Assembly (NCBI GenBank): GCA_947685225.1
Contig: CANTUV010000039.1
Coordinates: 39,858,001 to 39,922,000, forward strand
Origin: Garcia nutans
Lineage: Eukaryota; Streptophyta; Magnoliopsida; Malpighiales; Euphorbiaceae
DNA: 64,000 bases
Direction of reading: 5' to 3'
Positions 21,540 through 32,235 of the stretch are shown piece by piece. The notes beneath the pieces are model-generated. The model made no database searches. It saw nothing but the letters and a program-made list of their open reading frames with translations, and was not told where the DNA came from. The position numbers and the translations under genes are program-made. Each line of letters starts with the position of its first letter. Position 1 is the stretch's first letter.

Positions 21540-23823
21540 GATTATCCATGGATAAATGTATTGATAATTGTGATTATGGACCAAAGCAGTAACTCTGAAT
21601 TTTGAATAACATATTAGATTCTTTTTGGGCCCATGCTTGTGTTTGTTTAATTGTGATTCTTGAAAAGTGAAACAAATGAATATTGAGATACATGTTTGTC
21701 TTTGTTTGACTATGAATGATGGAGTGAGATATAATGTTATAAGATAATTATAATACATAAGCAATTTATTGGAAATGAATGTGGAACTTGTGATTATTAC
21801 TTCATAAATATTGTGATAAGTTATTGACGAATGTAGGGTTTGAAATATAGTATTCATTTGAATTGTTTTTGAAACTTGATTGTGTGGCATTAGCATGGCA
21901 TTGAAGCATAATAGTATTGTAGTTTGTACCACTAAGTCATTGGCTTAGCGCGAGTGTGATTCATCGTGTAGGTGACAGGGAAGAACCAGAGAGTTCCTCT
22001 AGGCTGAGTAGAGTCTAGAATTTTGAAGTGTGGATAGTGGAGCTTAAAGATCAAAGACATACTGCCAAACATGTATATATTTTCTATTTTGTAAAACTTG
22101 AGTTTTGATGTATATGTATTTGTAAATATTTGTTATATTTTCCGCTGCGTTTTGTATAAACATTTTAGTCTATTGTGTTTTATAAATTTCCTTAAATGTT
22201 TTAAAATTCTTTATATTTCATTTTGTTAGGGATGGTTTATGTGTTTGGTAAACCATGGCATTTCTATATTCAGTATATGTATATTACGATCGTATTAGCA
22301 TGCTATGTACGTATACGGGGTATATGGGTTTTATAAAACTTCTTTCTTCTTCTTCCTTTTTCATCCACGTTCATCATCACCAACACCACAAAAAAAAAAC
22401 TCCTCCTTTTTTCCTTATTTTAAAGAATTCAGCTAAAATTTAAAAGAAAATCACATCTAATTATAAGTTTTTAGAAGAATAAGCTGAAAAAGTTGAGATT
22501 ATCAACAAGTGATTAAAGAAGAAAAGAGATTTTGAAAGAGGTAAGTGCTTATGTATTTTAATTTACAAATATTTGAATTTCTATGAGTTTTAATATTTGA
22601 ATTGATTGATTGAGTCATTTATAATGAATTATTTCTTATAAATATTGACTAAATGGATTGATGAGTGAAAGATAAATTAAAAGAACTTATATGTGGTGAG
22701 TATGATTCTTAATTCAATTTTTATAAAGTTATAATATAAGTCAATTATTTAAAATTGACTTACTGTGTTACAATGTGAAAGGGATTGATCATGTATATAC
22801 TAATATTTCAAGTGAAAGTCCTAATGCACGGAATAGAAATGTTATATTCAAAATATTGAATTGATCAATAACTTTCTAAGTGTTATAATGATTAAAAGTG
22901 TATTTAATGATATAAGATACAAAGTGCTCCAAAGTATAATATAACTATGTGCCAAAATTATAAATTGAATGAAATTATCCCATATGTGAAATCGAAAAGT
23001 AAGACTTACTGAAAAATAAATAAGTGTAATATGAGCAATATTAACAAATGAGAAAGTAAGTGTTAAATAGAATGGTTCAAAAACAAAAAGTTGTAATACC
23101 GAAAGTGTAGTATAGCATGATGACTTTTATAAAGTTAAAGCTATTATTTTGTGTAATTAAAATATTATGTTGATTTCTTATTGAAAATATTTAATATATT
23201 GAAATATTTATTAAAACTGAGTATTATTACTATATTTTTGTAAGTATTTTTCTTTAATATAAAGTGAAAAATTATATTTATACAAGCACCATTAAGCTTT
23301 GCTTAGTGTGTTTGAATTATTTTCTGGCACACTGGTATCAGGTCATTGGAGCAAGTTAAAAAGTGGAATTAAGGATCTCAGAAATTATCTATAGTACATA
23401 TAGAGATATTTTGTATATTGTACTTCTAAGTTATGAGGTATATATATATGCAATTTATCTTATCTATTTGAGATATTGTACAAATTTATAAACGAGAAAG
23501 GAAGATATGTATTTAGAGAATGAAGTTTTAGATTTTAGTGAATGACTATTAAATCAAGTAATGTATTATATATTTATTTTCTATTGATAAACTTATGATG
23601 GTTATCTGATTTATAATTAATATTTGGTTTATTGAAGATATTGGAGATTGGTTTAAATATTATATTTATAAGTGTTATATTATACAGATTGTATTATTAT
23701 TTGAAAATTTTTGTTAGTAACACTTTAAAAGGAAACTTTACCGATGAATTGATTAGAGTACTGATAGTATATTGAGTAACATTCTCTGATAGTTTTATAT
23801 GAGAATTTTCCAGGAATGTTACA

Positions 23824-24361
23824 CATTACACTAATCATGATGATAGTTTAGCTATTATATATTATCATATATCATGATACAAAGGTTGTCATTGCCAAAC
23901 AAAAGTTTATTGTTAGTGCAAATGATATTGTCATATTTAATCTGACTTTTAATGATGATATACAACATTAAATGACAAATATTATATTATAATCATGACA
24001 ATATTTTTGTTACTATACATTATCAAATATCATGGTGCAAATGTTGTCGACACCAAATAAAAATTTATTACTAACGCAAACTATATTGTCATATTTAATC
24101 TCACTTTTAATTACGATATACAATATTAAATAACAAATTAATAATGCAAAATATGACGATATTAGTGTCACTTAAAGGAACAAAATTGATGACGGTAATG
24201 TGTTTTTGTTATCAAAACTTGAAGTTATGGTGACGATAATAAATGTTGTCTCATATACAAAATATTACGAGGTTATAGTGATAATCTTCATGATACTAAA
24301 TTTTCGTCACCAAAAATAAATTATGATTTTAACGGTCACTGTTTATCAATTTCTTGTAGTA
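23824..24361 (+). repeat. CACTA right subterminal repeats and terminus
   Basis: The 155-bp repeat units resume immediately after the LARD (TGATGATAGTTT near 23838, next unit near 23977). A variable segment with GACGATAAT words follows, then the TTTCTTGTAGTA end. Confidence 0.6.
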
Positions 24362-25893
24362 TATTGTTAGTAGAATCAAGAAGAAAATGGCTTTGTGGAA
24401 GGCCACTCATTTATCTTTGGATAGTAGACTAACCTTGATTAAAGTAGTATTAAATAACTTGCCCTTTCATTATCTATCTATCTGTAAGATTCCTCTTGGT
24501 ATTTCTAAGGAAATTGAAAAAAATTCAAGAGCAATTCTTTTTGGTGGGGGATTGATGAAAAATGAAGGCTACATTGTATTAGTTGGGATATTATTAAAAA
24601 AGCTAAGAAGTTTGATGGTTTGGGGATGTGCTCAATTCTCTAAGAAAATAAAGCTCTTCTCTTTAAATGGATATGAAGGCTATGCCAATCGTATTGTTCT
24701 TTATAGAAGCAGGTTATCAAATCAAAGTTTGCAGGGAACAATGTGCATTTGGGAAGTTTTAGTGGCAACTTAACAATCTACTAGAAAGATATTGTGACTT
24801 CTACAAGTGATCCATGTCTGGCTAATATTATCAAACAAGGGGTTAGAATATGGTTGAGCAAGGGTGACTTTATAAGGTTCTAGTCATACTTTTGAGTAGG
24901 ATTAAAACCTCTCTCCAAAGTTTTTCCTAGATTATTTATTCTTTGCTACAATAAGGAGGGGAAAGTTATGGATTTTGGTTATTGGGCTCGCAATTCTTGG
25001 GTTTGGAGTTTTACTCGGAGAAAATCTTTGTTTATGTGGGAAGAATAGTTGTACTTTAATATGTTATCTGTGCTAGACAACAAATCTCCAAAGCTATACG
25101 ATGAAGACAAGATGATCTAGAGATTTAATAATAAAGGCATGTACATGATCAAGTCTTTCACAAAACAATTTGAGTTGCTTGCTTCAGCCTCATCTGAACC
25201 ATCTAATTGTGGTTATATTTCAATGTGCAAAACTTTAGTGCCTCTAAAAGTTTAGATTTTTATGTGGATGGATCTTCATGAAAAAATAAATATAAGGGAT
25301 AATTTGGCTAAACATTAAAATTGGTATAATCGAACCTTCCCTAAATTTCTATCCACTCTGTAAGTCCAATATAGAGACTTTCAGTCACTTATTTCTCCAT
25401 TGCTTTGACTATTGGCATGTGTGGAGCTTTATTCTTGGTTGGTGGAACCAATTTTGGTGTACCCATTTTAATCTAAACCAGCTTTTTTTATTAATGGAAC
25501 TTTTTTGCAATGTGGAATTTTGAAAGAAAGGTATGGTCTTTTGTTCTTTATAGAGTGATTTGGCCCTTTTGATTATTCCAAAATGAAATTATATTTAACA
25601 ATGTGTACTTGAATGTGAGGAAACTGATTAACTTAATTTTCGTGAGATTTGTGGTGTGGATGAAAGCATATTCCTCAGAGTTTCCTTATTTGGTGGAGCA
25701 AATTATTTATAGTTGTGAGGTTTGGATTGATGGGAGAGCCAAAATGCTCATTTGGGTAGTTACCTACATAAAAGTGTTGAAATTACTCTTCCTCATGTTA
25801 TATTATTCTCGGTGTTTTAGTCGTAGAAATAGGAATTTGAGTCATCATGTAAACTTATTTTTTTGAAAAAAAATTAAGAAAAATAAAAAAATA
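24362..25893 (+). mobile_element. 5'-truncated LINE (L1-type) remnant
   Basis: The translation of 24370-24780 shows the C-terminal side of a plant LINE reverse transcriptase (WKATHLSLDSRLTLIKVVLNNLP, then YLSICKIPLGISKEIEK). A zf-RVT-like segment follows (about 25180-25450), broken by many stops. The end is A-rich (25864-25893), consistent with a poly(A) tail. No target duplication is evident. Confidence 0.75.
24387..24773 (+). pseudogene. LINE reverse transcriptase C-terminal fragment
   Basis: The open stretch of 128 codons encodes the RT thumb-side region that precedes zf-RVT in plant LINEs. A frameshift near 24585 disrupts the expected continuation, and further stops follow. There is no catalytic YADD box because the 5' part is missing. 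Confidence 0.7.
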
Positions 25894-26465
25894 TAATTGA
25901 CTCCAATTATATCCTAAGTTAATATCACTAGCCTTGAATCAATGGATGGATTCGGAAGCTAGGTTTTTTCTTAGTTTAAGTAAACATGGTTTGGCCTTAA
26001 ATTAAATTAAAACTTGTAAAATAGTTTCATGAAAACGACAATTATAGTATGAAATGATAAGTAATAATACAAGAATAATATAATATACATGGCATAGATA
26101 GTTCATCCACAAAATATAAAGATAAAGTAAATAAAGTTTAACTTAAATTAGAATTAAAAATCAAAAAATAAGGAATTTCAACTCTAGCCCTTATGAACTC
26201 TAGGAAAGTCACAAATTCCCCAAAAGAATGTAAAAAAAAAAAAGTAAATGCAACATCTATAAGTTGCAAAGGAAGAAAAAAGAGAGAAAATGTTTTTATT
26301 TAATAGGCTTGATGCTCGCATTTAAATTCCAAGTAAGCTCGCATATATCATGTTTGAATAGGAATAAAAGCATATGAAGTTCTATCCATTTTTCGATTGG
26401 GAGGTTTAACTTATAATTTTAGTTTTCTTAGTCTGTGCTTAGGCTAACATAATGTCTATGTCTAA
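25894..26465 (+). other. Non-coding stretch
   Basis: It is AT-rich, with no ORF and no repeat boundary that I can define. Confidence 0.4.
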
Positions 26466-26826
26466 CCAAGTTTTAGGTTCAATGTATGAGCTCAAGTCTA
26501 AAAATTCAAGTTTTAGGTTCAACATAATGGCCTAAGTCTAAAAGTCCAAGTTTTAAGCTCAATCTATGAGTCTAAATCTAAAAATCTAAGTTTTAGGTTC
26601 AATGTATGGGCCTAAACCTAAAAATCCAAGTTTCAGGTTTAATATATGTGCCTAAATCTAAAAGTCCAAATTTGTGGTTCAATGTACGAACTTAAATCTA
26701 AAAGTCCAAGGTTTAGGTTCAATGTATGAGGCTAAATCTAAAAGCCCAAGTTTTAGATTCAATGTATAAGCCTAATCTAAAAGTCTAAGTTTTAGGTTCA
26801 ATGTATGAGCCTAAATCTAAAAGTCC
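26466..26826 (+). repeat. 40-bp minisatellite, about nine copies
   Basis: The unit is of the form AAGTTTTAGGTTCAATGTAT then GAGCCTAAATCTAAAAGTCC, repeated head to tail with 80-95% similarity by eye. It lies directly upstream of the TATA promoter and pararetroviral remnants. Confidence 0.85.
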
Positions 26827-26839
26827 CTTCATGAAAATG

Positions 26840-27040
26840 TCCAACTATAAAAGTGTCCATTTAGGATATCAAGCTGCCCTGCAATAACCAATGCTGCTGC
26901 GTGGGGTAAAAAATATGCCATAAAAGTCCATTTTGCTGCCACGATGAGCCATTTTGCTAGCTGCTCTGCATCAACCAGTGTTGCTGCATGGGGCAAAAAA
27001 TCTGCCACAAAAGTCCATTTTGCTATTGCAAGCCATTTTA
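26840..27040 (+). repeat. About 110-bp imperfect tandem duplication
   Basis: A block containing GCTGCCCTGCAATAACCA, TGCTGC and GTGGGGTAAAAAAT, then AAAGTCCATTTTGCT occurs twice (about 26870-26935 and 26960-27023), with a related spacer. Confidence 0.7.
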
Positions 27041-27093
27041 CTAACACAACACCTTAAAGCCTCTTTCATTTGATTTTTTTACCTCAAAAACTC

Positions 27094-27101
27094 TATAAAT
27101 A
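27094..27101 (+). promoter_or_regulatory. TATA box upstream of pararetroviral ORF remnant
   Basis: TATAAATA is followed by a CT-rich leader and an ATG at 27151. Position and spacing suit a plant or pararetroviral core promoter. Confidence 0.5.
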
Positions 27102-27147
27102 GCATCCCCCCTTCTCATTCTCCACATTCCAACAAATTAAACAAACC

Positions 27148-28438
27148 TAATTGGTAGTTCTCTCCTCTCTCTCTCCTTCTTCTTCTTCTTCTTTTAAAAA
27201 AGAGAAAAGAATCCTCAAACACGTTAAGAATCCTAAAGTCCAAAAAGAATTCTTAGAAAAACTTATGCAATCTTTAGGAGAAAATCCGAGACCACCCACT
27301 CCAAAACCCACATCTTATCCAGTAGTTCCTAGGAATTCTTATAATTTAACAACAATTCTGTGACAAGGCAAAGCTTCAAAACCATCAACCACAATTCAAA
27401 ACCTCCAAGAGGAAATTGAATCCATCGAAATGGAATTAAAAGTACTCAAATAGAGGAAACTTGAGGATTTACAGACACCCAAACACTTCTTTCAAAATTA
27501 GTGTCTGAGGAAACCTACGAAAAGGAAGAGAAAGAAACATAAGATGAGGAATCGAGAAAAAATTGAAACACTTGAAAATATTCCAAAATATTTTTTGTTT
27601 CTACTTAAACAAATAACCTCTAGGAAATACCTGATCGAAGTTACTATTGTCCTCCCCGATAATTTTGAAATAAATATAATCGCCCTTTTCGATATATGGG
27701 CTGATTTGAACTATCTAAGAAAAGATGTTGTTCCAAAGCGTTTTTAAGAAAAAACAAGAGAAAAACTTATTTTTACAAATAATTCAAAACTCACTATCAC
27801 TTTAAAAACTGAGGCATCTATTGCTTCAGGGAATTTCCAAATTAAAACGTCTTTTATTTTAGTAAAAGAAATTCATCAGAGTGTTATATTTGGGACTCCC
27901 TATATAGTTAACTATGATGAAATTTCTTTTAAAACCAAAGAATATAAATTGATTTTCCCTTTTATTGAAAATCCAAAGCCAAAGAATTTTAATTTCATAA
28001 AGGTTTGTTCCATTTATGAGAATAAGATTAATTGTATAATTATGGGAAAAGAAAATCAACTCTATTTTCTGAAATAAAAAGTATCACTAAAGAAAGTAGA
28101 ACAACATCAAAACCTCAACATCAACTTCATCAATGTAGCTAAAATATTATGGTTAAATTTAAGTTTATTGTCACAAATTTGAAATATTGTAATAAGAACA
28201 ATATATTTGTTGCGAATAATTAATTTTATAACTAACCAATTTAACTAAATTATATATAGCTGCGAAAATTTATTTTTTGTAGTTAGTATAAATTTTTTAG
28301 TTATAATTTATTTATTGTAACTAAGAATCTGTAGTTATATATAAGATTTGTTGTAGTGCAAAAAAAAAAATTCAAAATCTCATTAAACAATAAATTTGTT
28401 CTAATTTACCAAATACCTTTTGGAACAAAAAACAACAT
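27148..28438 (+). pseudogene. Endogenous pararetrovirus remnant: 5' coding part and protease
   Basis: Plus-strand frames encode a serine-rich start, a short coiled-coil-like stretch (near 27405-27450) and a caulimovirid-type aspartic protease region (27544-28078). The catalytic box reads D-I-W-A where D-[TS]-G-A is expected, so the protease is dead. Stops at 27361, near 27451 and at 27745 break the frame. The segment around 28380-28438 is the start of the RT domain. Between about 28140 and 28365 lies unrelated AT-rich sequence ending GTTGTAGTG, possibly a small CACTA-type MITE. The copy is interrupted at 28438 by solo LTR 3. Assignment rests on the protease context plus the RT remnant on the far side of that LTR. 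Confidence 0.6.
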
Positions 28439-30299
28439 TGTAACATCCGTGATTTTGGAGAAATTAAATAAGTATTTGGAGATATAAATTATATATACTC
28501 AATATATATATCTAAAGTATATATAACATATATATATATGGTATATTAATTATATATGTTGGATTAATACATTACATACTTAATATTTAATACACATATA
28601 AGGTACATTTGATGTGTATATAAGATACACATTACTTGTGTATATGTGTAATATCCCAAATTTTTGAAAAGTTCTAATTTTTGAAAATTTGATAAAATAA
28701 ATTATAATTTAAATAGATAAATTAAATTAATGGTTTTAAATGAAAAATGAAATGAAAAAGTGGAATATATATGTGAGGTATATGTAAAATATACATAACA
28801 TATAAAAGTCAACACTTTTTTAAAAGAAAAGGGTATTTCGGTGATTAAATCTTATAAATTTAAAATTAATAAAATAATTCAAAAATAAATTATTTTTTAA
28901 TGTAAAAGGGAAATTAGGACTTTTAATTTATTAAAAAATAATTAAATAATTAAATATTAAATTATTTTAATATATATATATATATGGCTTAAAAATAAAG
29001 ATGAAAAGAAAAAGAAAATATTAAAAAGTCTTCATCTTCTTCTTCTTCTTCTTTTTGGCCGAATTTTCCATGGGAGCTAGACCAAGATTTTGATTCTTCC
29101 ATACTCCATAAATTGAAAGATTTAACAAGTTTCAAGTGGATTTTTGATGATTTCCACCAAAATTAGTAAGTTTCTATCTTTTTTCTTTGAATTCCATGGA
29201 AGATTGTGTTATGTGAGAATTTGGATTTTGATGTAGTATGTTATAATTATTAGAATTAGTATGTATGATGATATTTTAGGTAGTTAACAATGATTCTAAG
29301 GTTAGATTGAAGAGATGATGGAGTTTGGATAAAGAATGGTGAAGAGAGAGAATTTAGGGTTATGAATTTTTGGGTTTTGAAAACATGAACTTTAATAGTG
29401 AAAATTGGTTCTAAATGTGTTGTTTTGATTCATAAACAAGTATTTTAAAGTCAAATTTTGGATTTGGTGGTGTTGAGTTGGAGTTTGAGAATGGAAGTGG
29501 AGATTTAGGATTTTGGAAAAGTGATTTTTCAAAGTTGTTGAATTGTGTGATTTTATTTGTTTAAGCATGTTGTTTAGTATTAAAAGTGATGAATATACGC
29601 TTGGAATGAGTAATGGATTTGTTGAAATGAAAAATCTTCAATGGGGGAAGGTTATGCCATTTTTGAGATTTTGTGTATAAGAGTGTATTGTTATAATGTA
29701 AATGATTTAAATGTATTAAAATATATTTTTAATGATATTAATAAACTTAAAACACTAATTTAAATGGTTTGATATGGTTTTTCAAAGTTAAAGTGAGGTG
29801 AAGCTTAATTTTGGGATTTGGTTTAGAGTGATGTTTAATTATGGTTTGATGTTGAGAATACCTTAGAATGTGATATTAAATGATTATGTATGATCACATT
29901 TGGTATAGGCATTGAGGGAGGTTGATTTGCTTCATCCAAGTGGTGAAGGGCAAGTTGGAAGGATAGAATTGGAGGTTGTGTTAAGCTTGCTTTGGGTTGC
30001 TAGTGGAGGTATGTGCAAGCTTTGAATGTATTGTTTATATTTGCATGACATTTGGACTTAACACATTTTGGTTGAAAAATATGTTAAGCTACTTGGTTCA
30101 TTGATTGTGTATGAATAATATCCTATGATATTTGTAATGTCATATATGTGTTAAATGTATTATGAAAAGCCGTTGATAATGGCTAAATTGTGTAAAATGT
30201 GAAATATGCATATTATGTGAAAATACCCAAAGTAATTGGGTAATGTGTTGTGAATGCAAAAATGAGATATGTGGTATAATGAAATGAATTGATATTGAT

Positions 30300-30377
30300 A
30301 AAAATGAGAAAAGTGAGAAAAGTGAGAAAAATGAGAAAGATGTGAAAAAATGAGAAAAGTGAGAAAAAAAAAGTGAA
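30300..30377 (+). repeat. Simple GAGAAA-rich microrepeat
   Basis: Runs of AAAAGTGAGAAAAATGAGA-type units, about 9-10 bp each, lie within solo LTR 3. Confidence 0.7.
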
Positions 30378-30502
30378 AATAAGGCAATGTGCCTAGATTG
30401 AATATGTGAAAATAAGAAAGAGATTAATAATGAGAAATATGAATAGTCAATTTTTAGAGTTTTGAGTTTGGCGGCATGCCTATGATTGTCTACGGCCTAA
30501 AC

Positions 30503-30595
30503 ACTGGAATGGTGAAAAGACTGGATCGTAAGCCAGGCCAGTTGATAAATATGATGTTTTTGGGGTGAAAAGACTGGGTCTTAAGCCTCAAAAAC
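30503..30595 (+). other. Two loop-sharing hairpins in solo LTR 3
   Basis: ACTGG near 30503 faces CCAGT near 30537. GTTTTTGGGG (30556) pairs with CCTCAAAAAC (30586). The loops contain TGAAAAGACTGG followed by TCGTAA or TCTTAA. The third hairpin of solo LTRs 1 and 2 is replaced by degenerate GAGG...GACTGGG repeats (30600-30675). Confidence 0.65.
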
Positions 30596-31620
30596 TATAG
30601 CAGCCTAACCAGGTTGAGGACCAAGATACTGGGCCTAAGGGTCTAGCAGGGTTGAGGTCCAAGAGACTGGGGCTGTTACATTATCCATGGATATATTGCC
30701 TACGGGGCAAGACACATGGTATCATTATGGACCAAAGTAGTAACACTGAAATTTGAATAGCATATTAGATCCTTTTTGGGCCCATGCTTGTCTTTGCTTT
30801 AATGTGAATTATGAATTGCGATATAATTGAGCAATATAATGCTATGAATTGTGATTATGAAATATTTGAAAAATATAAGAAAGTAGAGTGATGTGACATC
30901 TATATGCATTGTGCATTGGCATTGCATTGAGTTTTAATATTATTATCAAAGTTTGTACCACTAGGCTTCGGCTTAGCGCGATGTGCAGGTGTCATGGATG
31001 ATTTGGTAGAGCCGGAGAGTTCTACTAGACCTGGTTGGGTCTAGGTTTGCATTTATTGAGGTGGAAGAGTTGTTTTGGGGCACATCAAGATCAGAGCCAG
31101 TTGCTAGTATGTAGATATTTGATATTACAATATATTTTGATATTATATATGTTTATGATATGTTTTTGGAAGTACATAATGTAAATTGTAAAGAATGTTT
31201 TGAATAATTTGTTCAGAAGGGATTTTATATGTGTTGTTAATTTATATATTTATATATAAGTATTTTGAGAAAATATGGAGAAATTGAGAAATATTGGTGA
31301 AATGGTGAATTGATTTTTATTGGGATTGTTTACTTTGTGCAGGTTGTGTTTTGCTGAATTTTAGGAATGTCCAAATTGCAGACAAAACTCTGGCGAATTT
31401 TTCCCAGAGATTTATATATATATTATTTATTTTGGGTTCTTATAACAAGTAAAGAATATTTATATGCTATTTAATTTTATATATTTAGAATTTGAAATTT
31501 TAAATTGAAAATGCAAAAAATATTTATTAAACCGGTCTGTAACATTTTTGTACCGTATATGCGTATTTTACATATGTTGAAAATATGTGTTGTACGTATA
31601 TAGAGTATAAAGGTGTTACA

Positions 31621-32190
31621 AACATATAGTAGATCTTCCATATGAAAGTGATTTCAAAAAAAAGCAAATACCTATAAAGGACAGACTATGCCAAATGAAC
31701 CAAGATCTTGAAGTTAAAAAAATGCAAGATCTTGAGTCAAAATGATTGATTACAAAGTCTAGATCTTCTCGTAGCTATGCAGCATTTTATGCGAATAAGT
31801 ATATAAAAATAGAATGAAGAACTCCTAGACTTGTAATCAATTACAAATTATTAAATAAAGTCTTAAAATAGATAAGGTATCTCATTCCTAACAAAAGAGA
31901 TTTATTATAAAAATAACATTCTTCTTTTGTCTTTTTTTTTTTAAATTTGATATGAAATCAGAATTTTAGCAATTTATATTCAATTAAAAGTCTGATACAA
32001 AGTTATTTTCACTGTTCTATTTGAATAATATAAATAAACAATAATACTATTTGGACTAAAAAAAAAACTCCTTCTGAATTTCAAAAGATCATGAATAATA
32101 TCTTTAATCCATATTCAGAATTTTATATTATCTATATAGATTAAGTGCTAATTTTCTCTAAATCAATATAACAACATTTCAAAAATTTTA
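31621..32190 (+). pseudogene. Endogenous pararetrovirus remnant: reverse transcriptase part
   Basis: This continues the remnant across solo LTR 3. Translation in shifting frames gives caulimovirid-type RT pieces, such as VDLPYESDFK at 31630 and TPRLVINYKLLNKV near 31828. There are many stops, and the catalytic aspartate pair is not recognisable. It ends at an (AC)n(AT)n microsatellite. It is non-functional and old. Confidence 0.7.
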
Positions 32191-32192
32191 AG

Positions 32193-32234
<42 letters not shown>

Positions 32235-32235
32235 T
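32193..32235 (+). repeat. (AC)n(AT)n microsatellite
   Basis: About eight AC units are followed by about thirteen AT units. Confidence 0.95.

Larger units (their letters stand above)
19740..22340 (+). mobile_element. Solo LTR 2 (Tekay/Del-like) with TSD AAACT
   Basis: The LTR spans 19745-22335 (2591 bp), from TGTAATATCC to TTTTATA, a mutated end where solo LTR 1 has TGTTACA. AAACT flanks both sides (19740-19744 and 22336-22340). It aligns with solo LTR 1 along most of its length. It is inserted in the 3' LTR of the LARD. A CACGCCCGTG-type array is at 20515-20665 and loop-sharing hairpins are at 21384-21539. Confidence 0.9.
13747..23823 (+). mobile_element. Non-autonomous LTR retrotransposon (LARD-like), gypsy type
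   Basis: The 5' LTR spans 13747-16313 and the 3' LTR 19400-23823 (interrupted by solo LTR 2). The LTRs align base by base over long stretches. PBS TGGTATCAGAACA is at 16319 and PPT GTGGGGGAGAA is at 19388. The 3.1 kb internal region has no ORF above about 70 codons, so proteins must come from a partner element. Target duplication is imperfect: CATTA after the right end (23824-23828) and AATTA before the left end (13742-13746). The interrupted 155-bp repeat unit confirms the junctions. Confidence 0.8.
19400..23823 (+). repeat. LARD 3' LTR, interrupted and internally deleted
   Basis: The segments 19400-19744 and 22341-23823 together make about 1.83 kb, against 2.57 kb for the 5' LTR. About 0.75-0.85 kb corresponding to roughly 14370-15225 is missing (junction near 22725). 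Solo LTR 2 sits between the segments. Confidence 0.75.
12133..24361 (-). mobile_element. Decayed CACTA (En/Spm) DNA transposon hosting nested insertions
   Basis: The left end begins CACTATAAAAAAAC and is followed by subterminal repeats of ACGGTTATAACCGTCGC type (12155-12615). The right end reads TTTCTTGTAGTA (24350-24361), the near-complement of a CACTA terminus with one terminal change. Right subterminal repeats of about 155 bp occur at 13422-13746 and continue at 23824-24140, on either side of a 10 kb LTR element. A minus-strand transposase-like remnant lies near the left end. The 3-bp TSD is not clear (TAA on the left, TAT on the right). The pairing of the two ends is an inference. Confidence 0.6.
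28434..31625 (+). mobile_element. Solo LTR 3 (Tekay-like) with TSD AACAT
   Basis: The LTR spans 28439-31620 (3182 bp), from TGTAACATCC to AAGGTGTTACA. AACAT lies on both sides (28434-28438 and 31621-31625). A second LTR-like start, TGTAATATCCC, lies at 28647. It shares with solo LTRs 1 and 2 the 'gagtttggcggcatgcc' block, two of the loop-sharing hairpins (30503-30595) and the 'ggcttagcgcga' block, and it is more diverged. Confidence 0.85.

Noticed and set aside
21534..21932. 132-codon minus-strand ORF in solo LTR 2
   Set aside because: It lies inside a TSD-bounded LTR and has no recognisable domain; chance frame.
26466..26826. CRISPR-like array of 40-bp repeats
   Set aside because: The units are head to tail without unique spacers and lie in plant DNA; it is a minisatellite.
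26829..27047. 72-codon minus-strand ORF with internal repeats
   Set aside because: Its repeats reflect the DNA-level duplication; no leader or homology.
28140..28365. Complete CACTA-type MITE inside the pararetrovirus remnant
   Set aside because: Only one end (GTTGTAGTG) is recognisable; the other end and a TSD were not found, so it is mentioned but not called separately.
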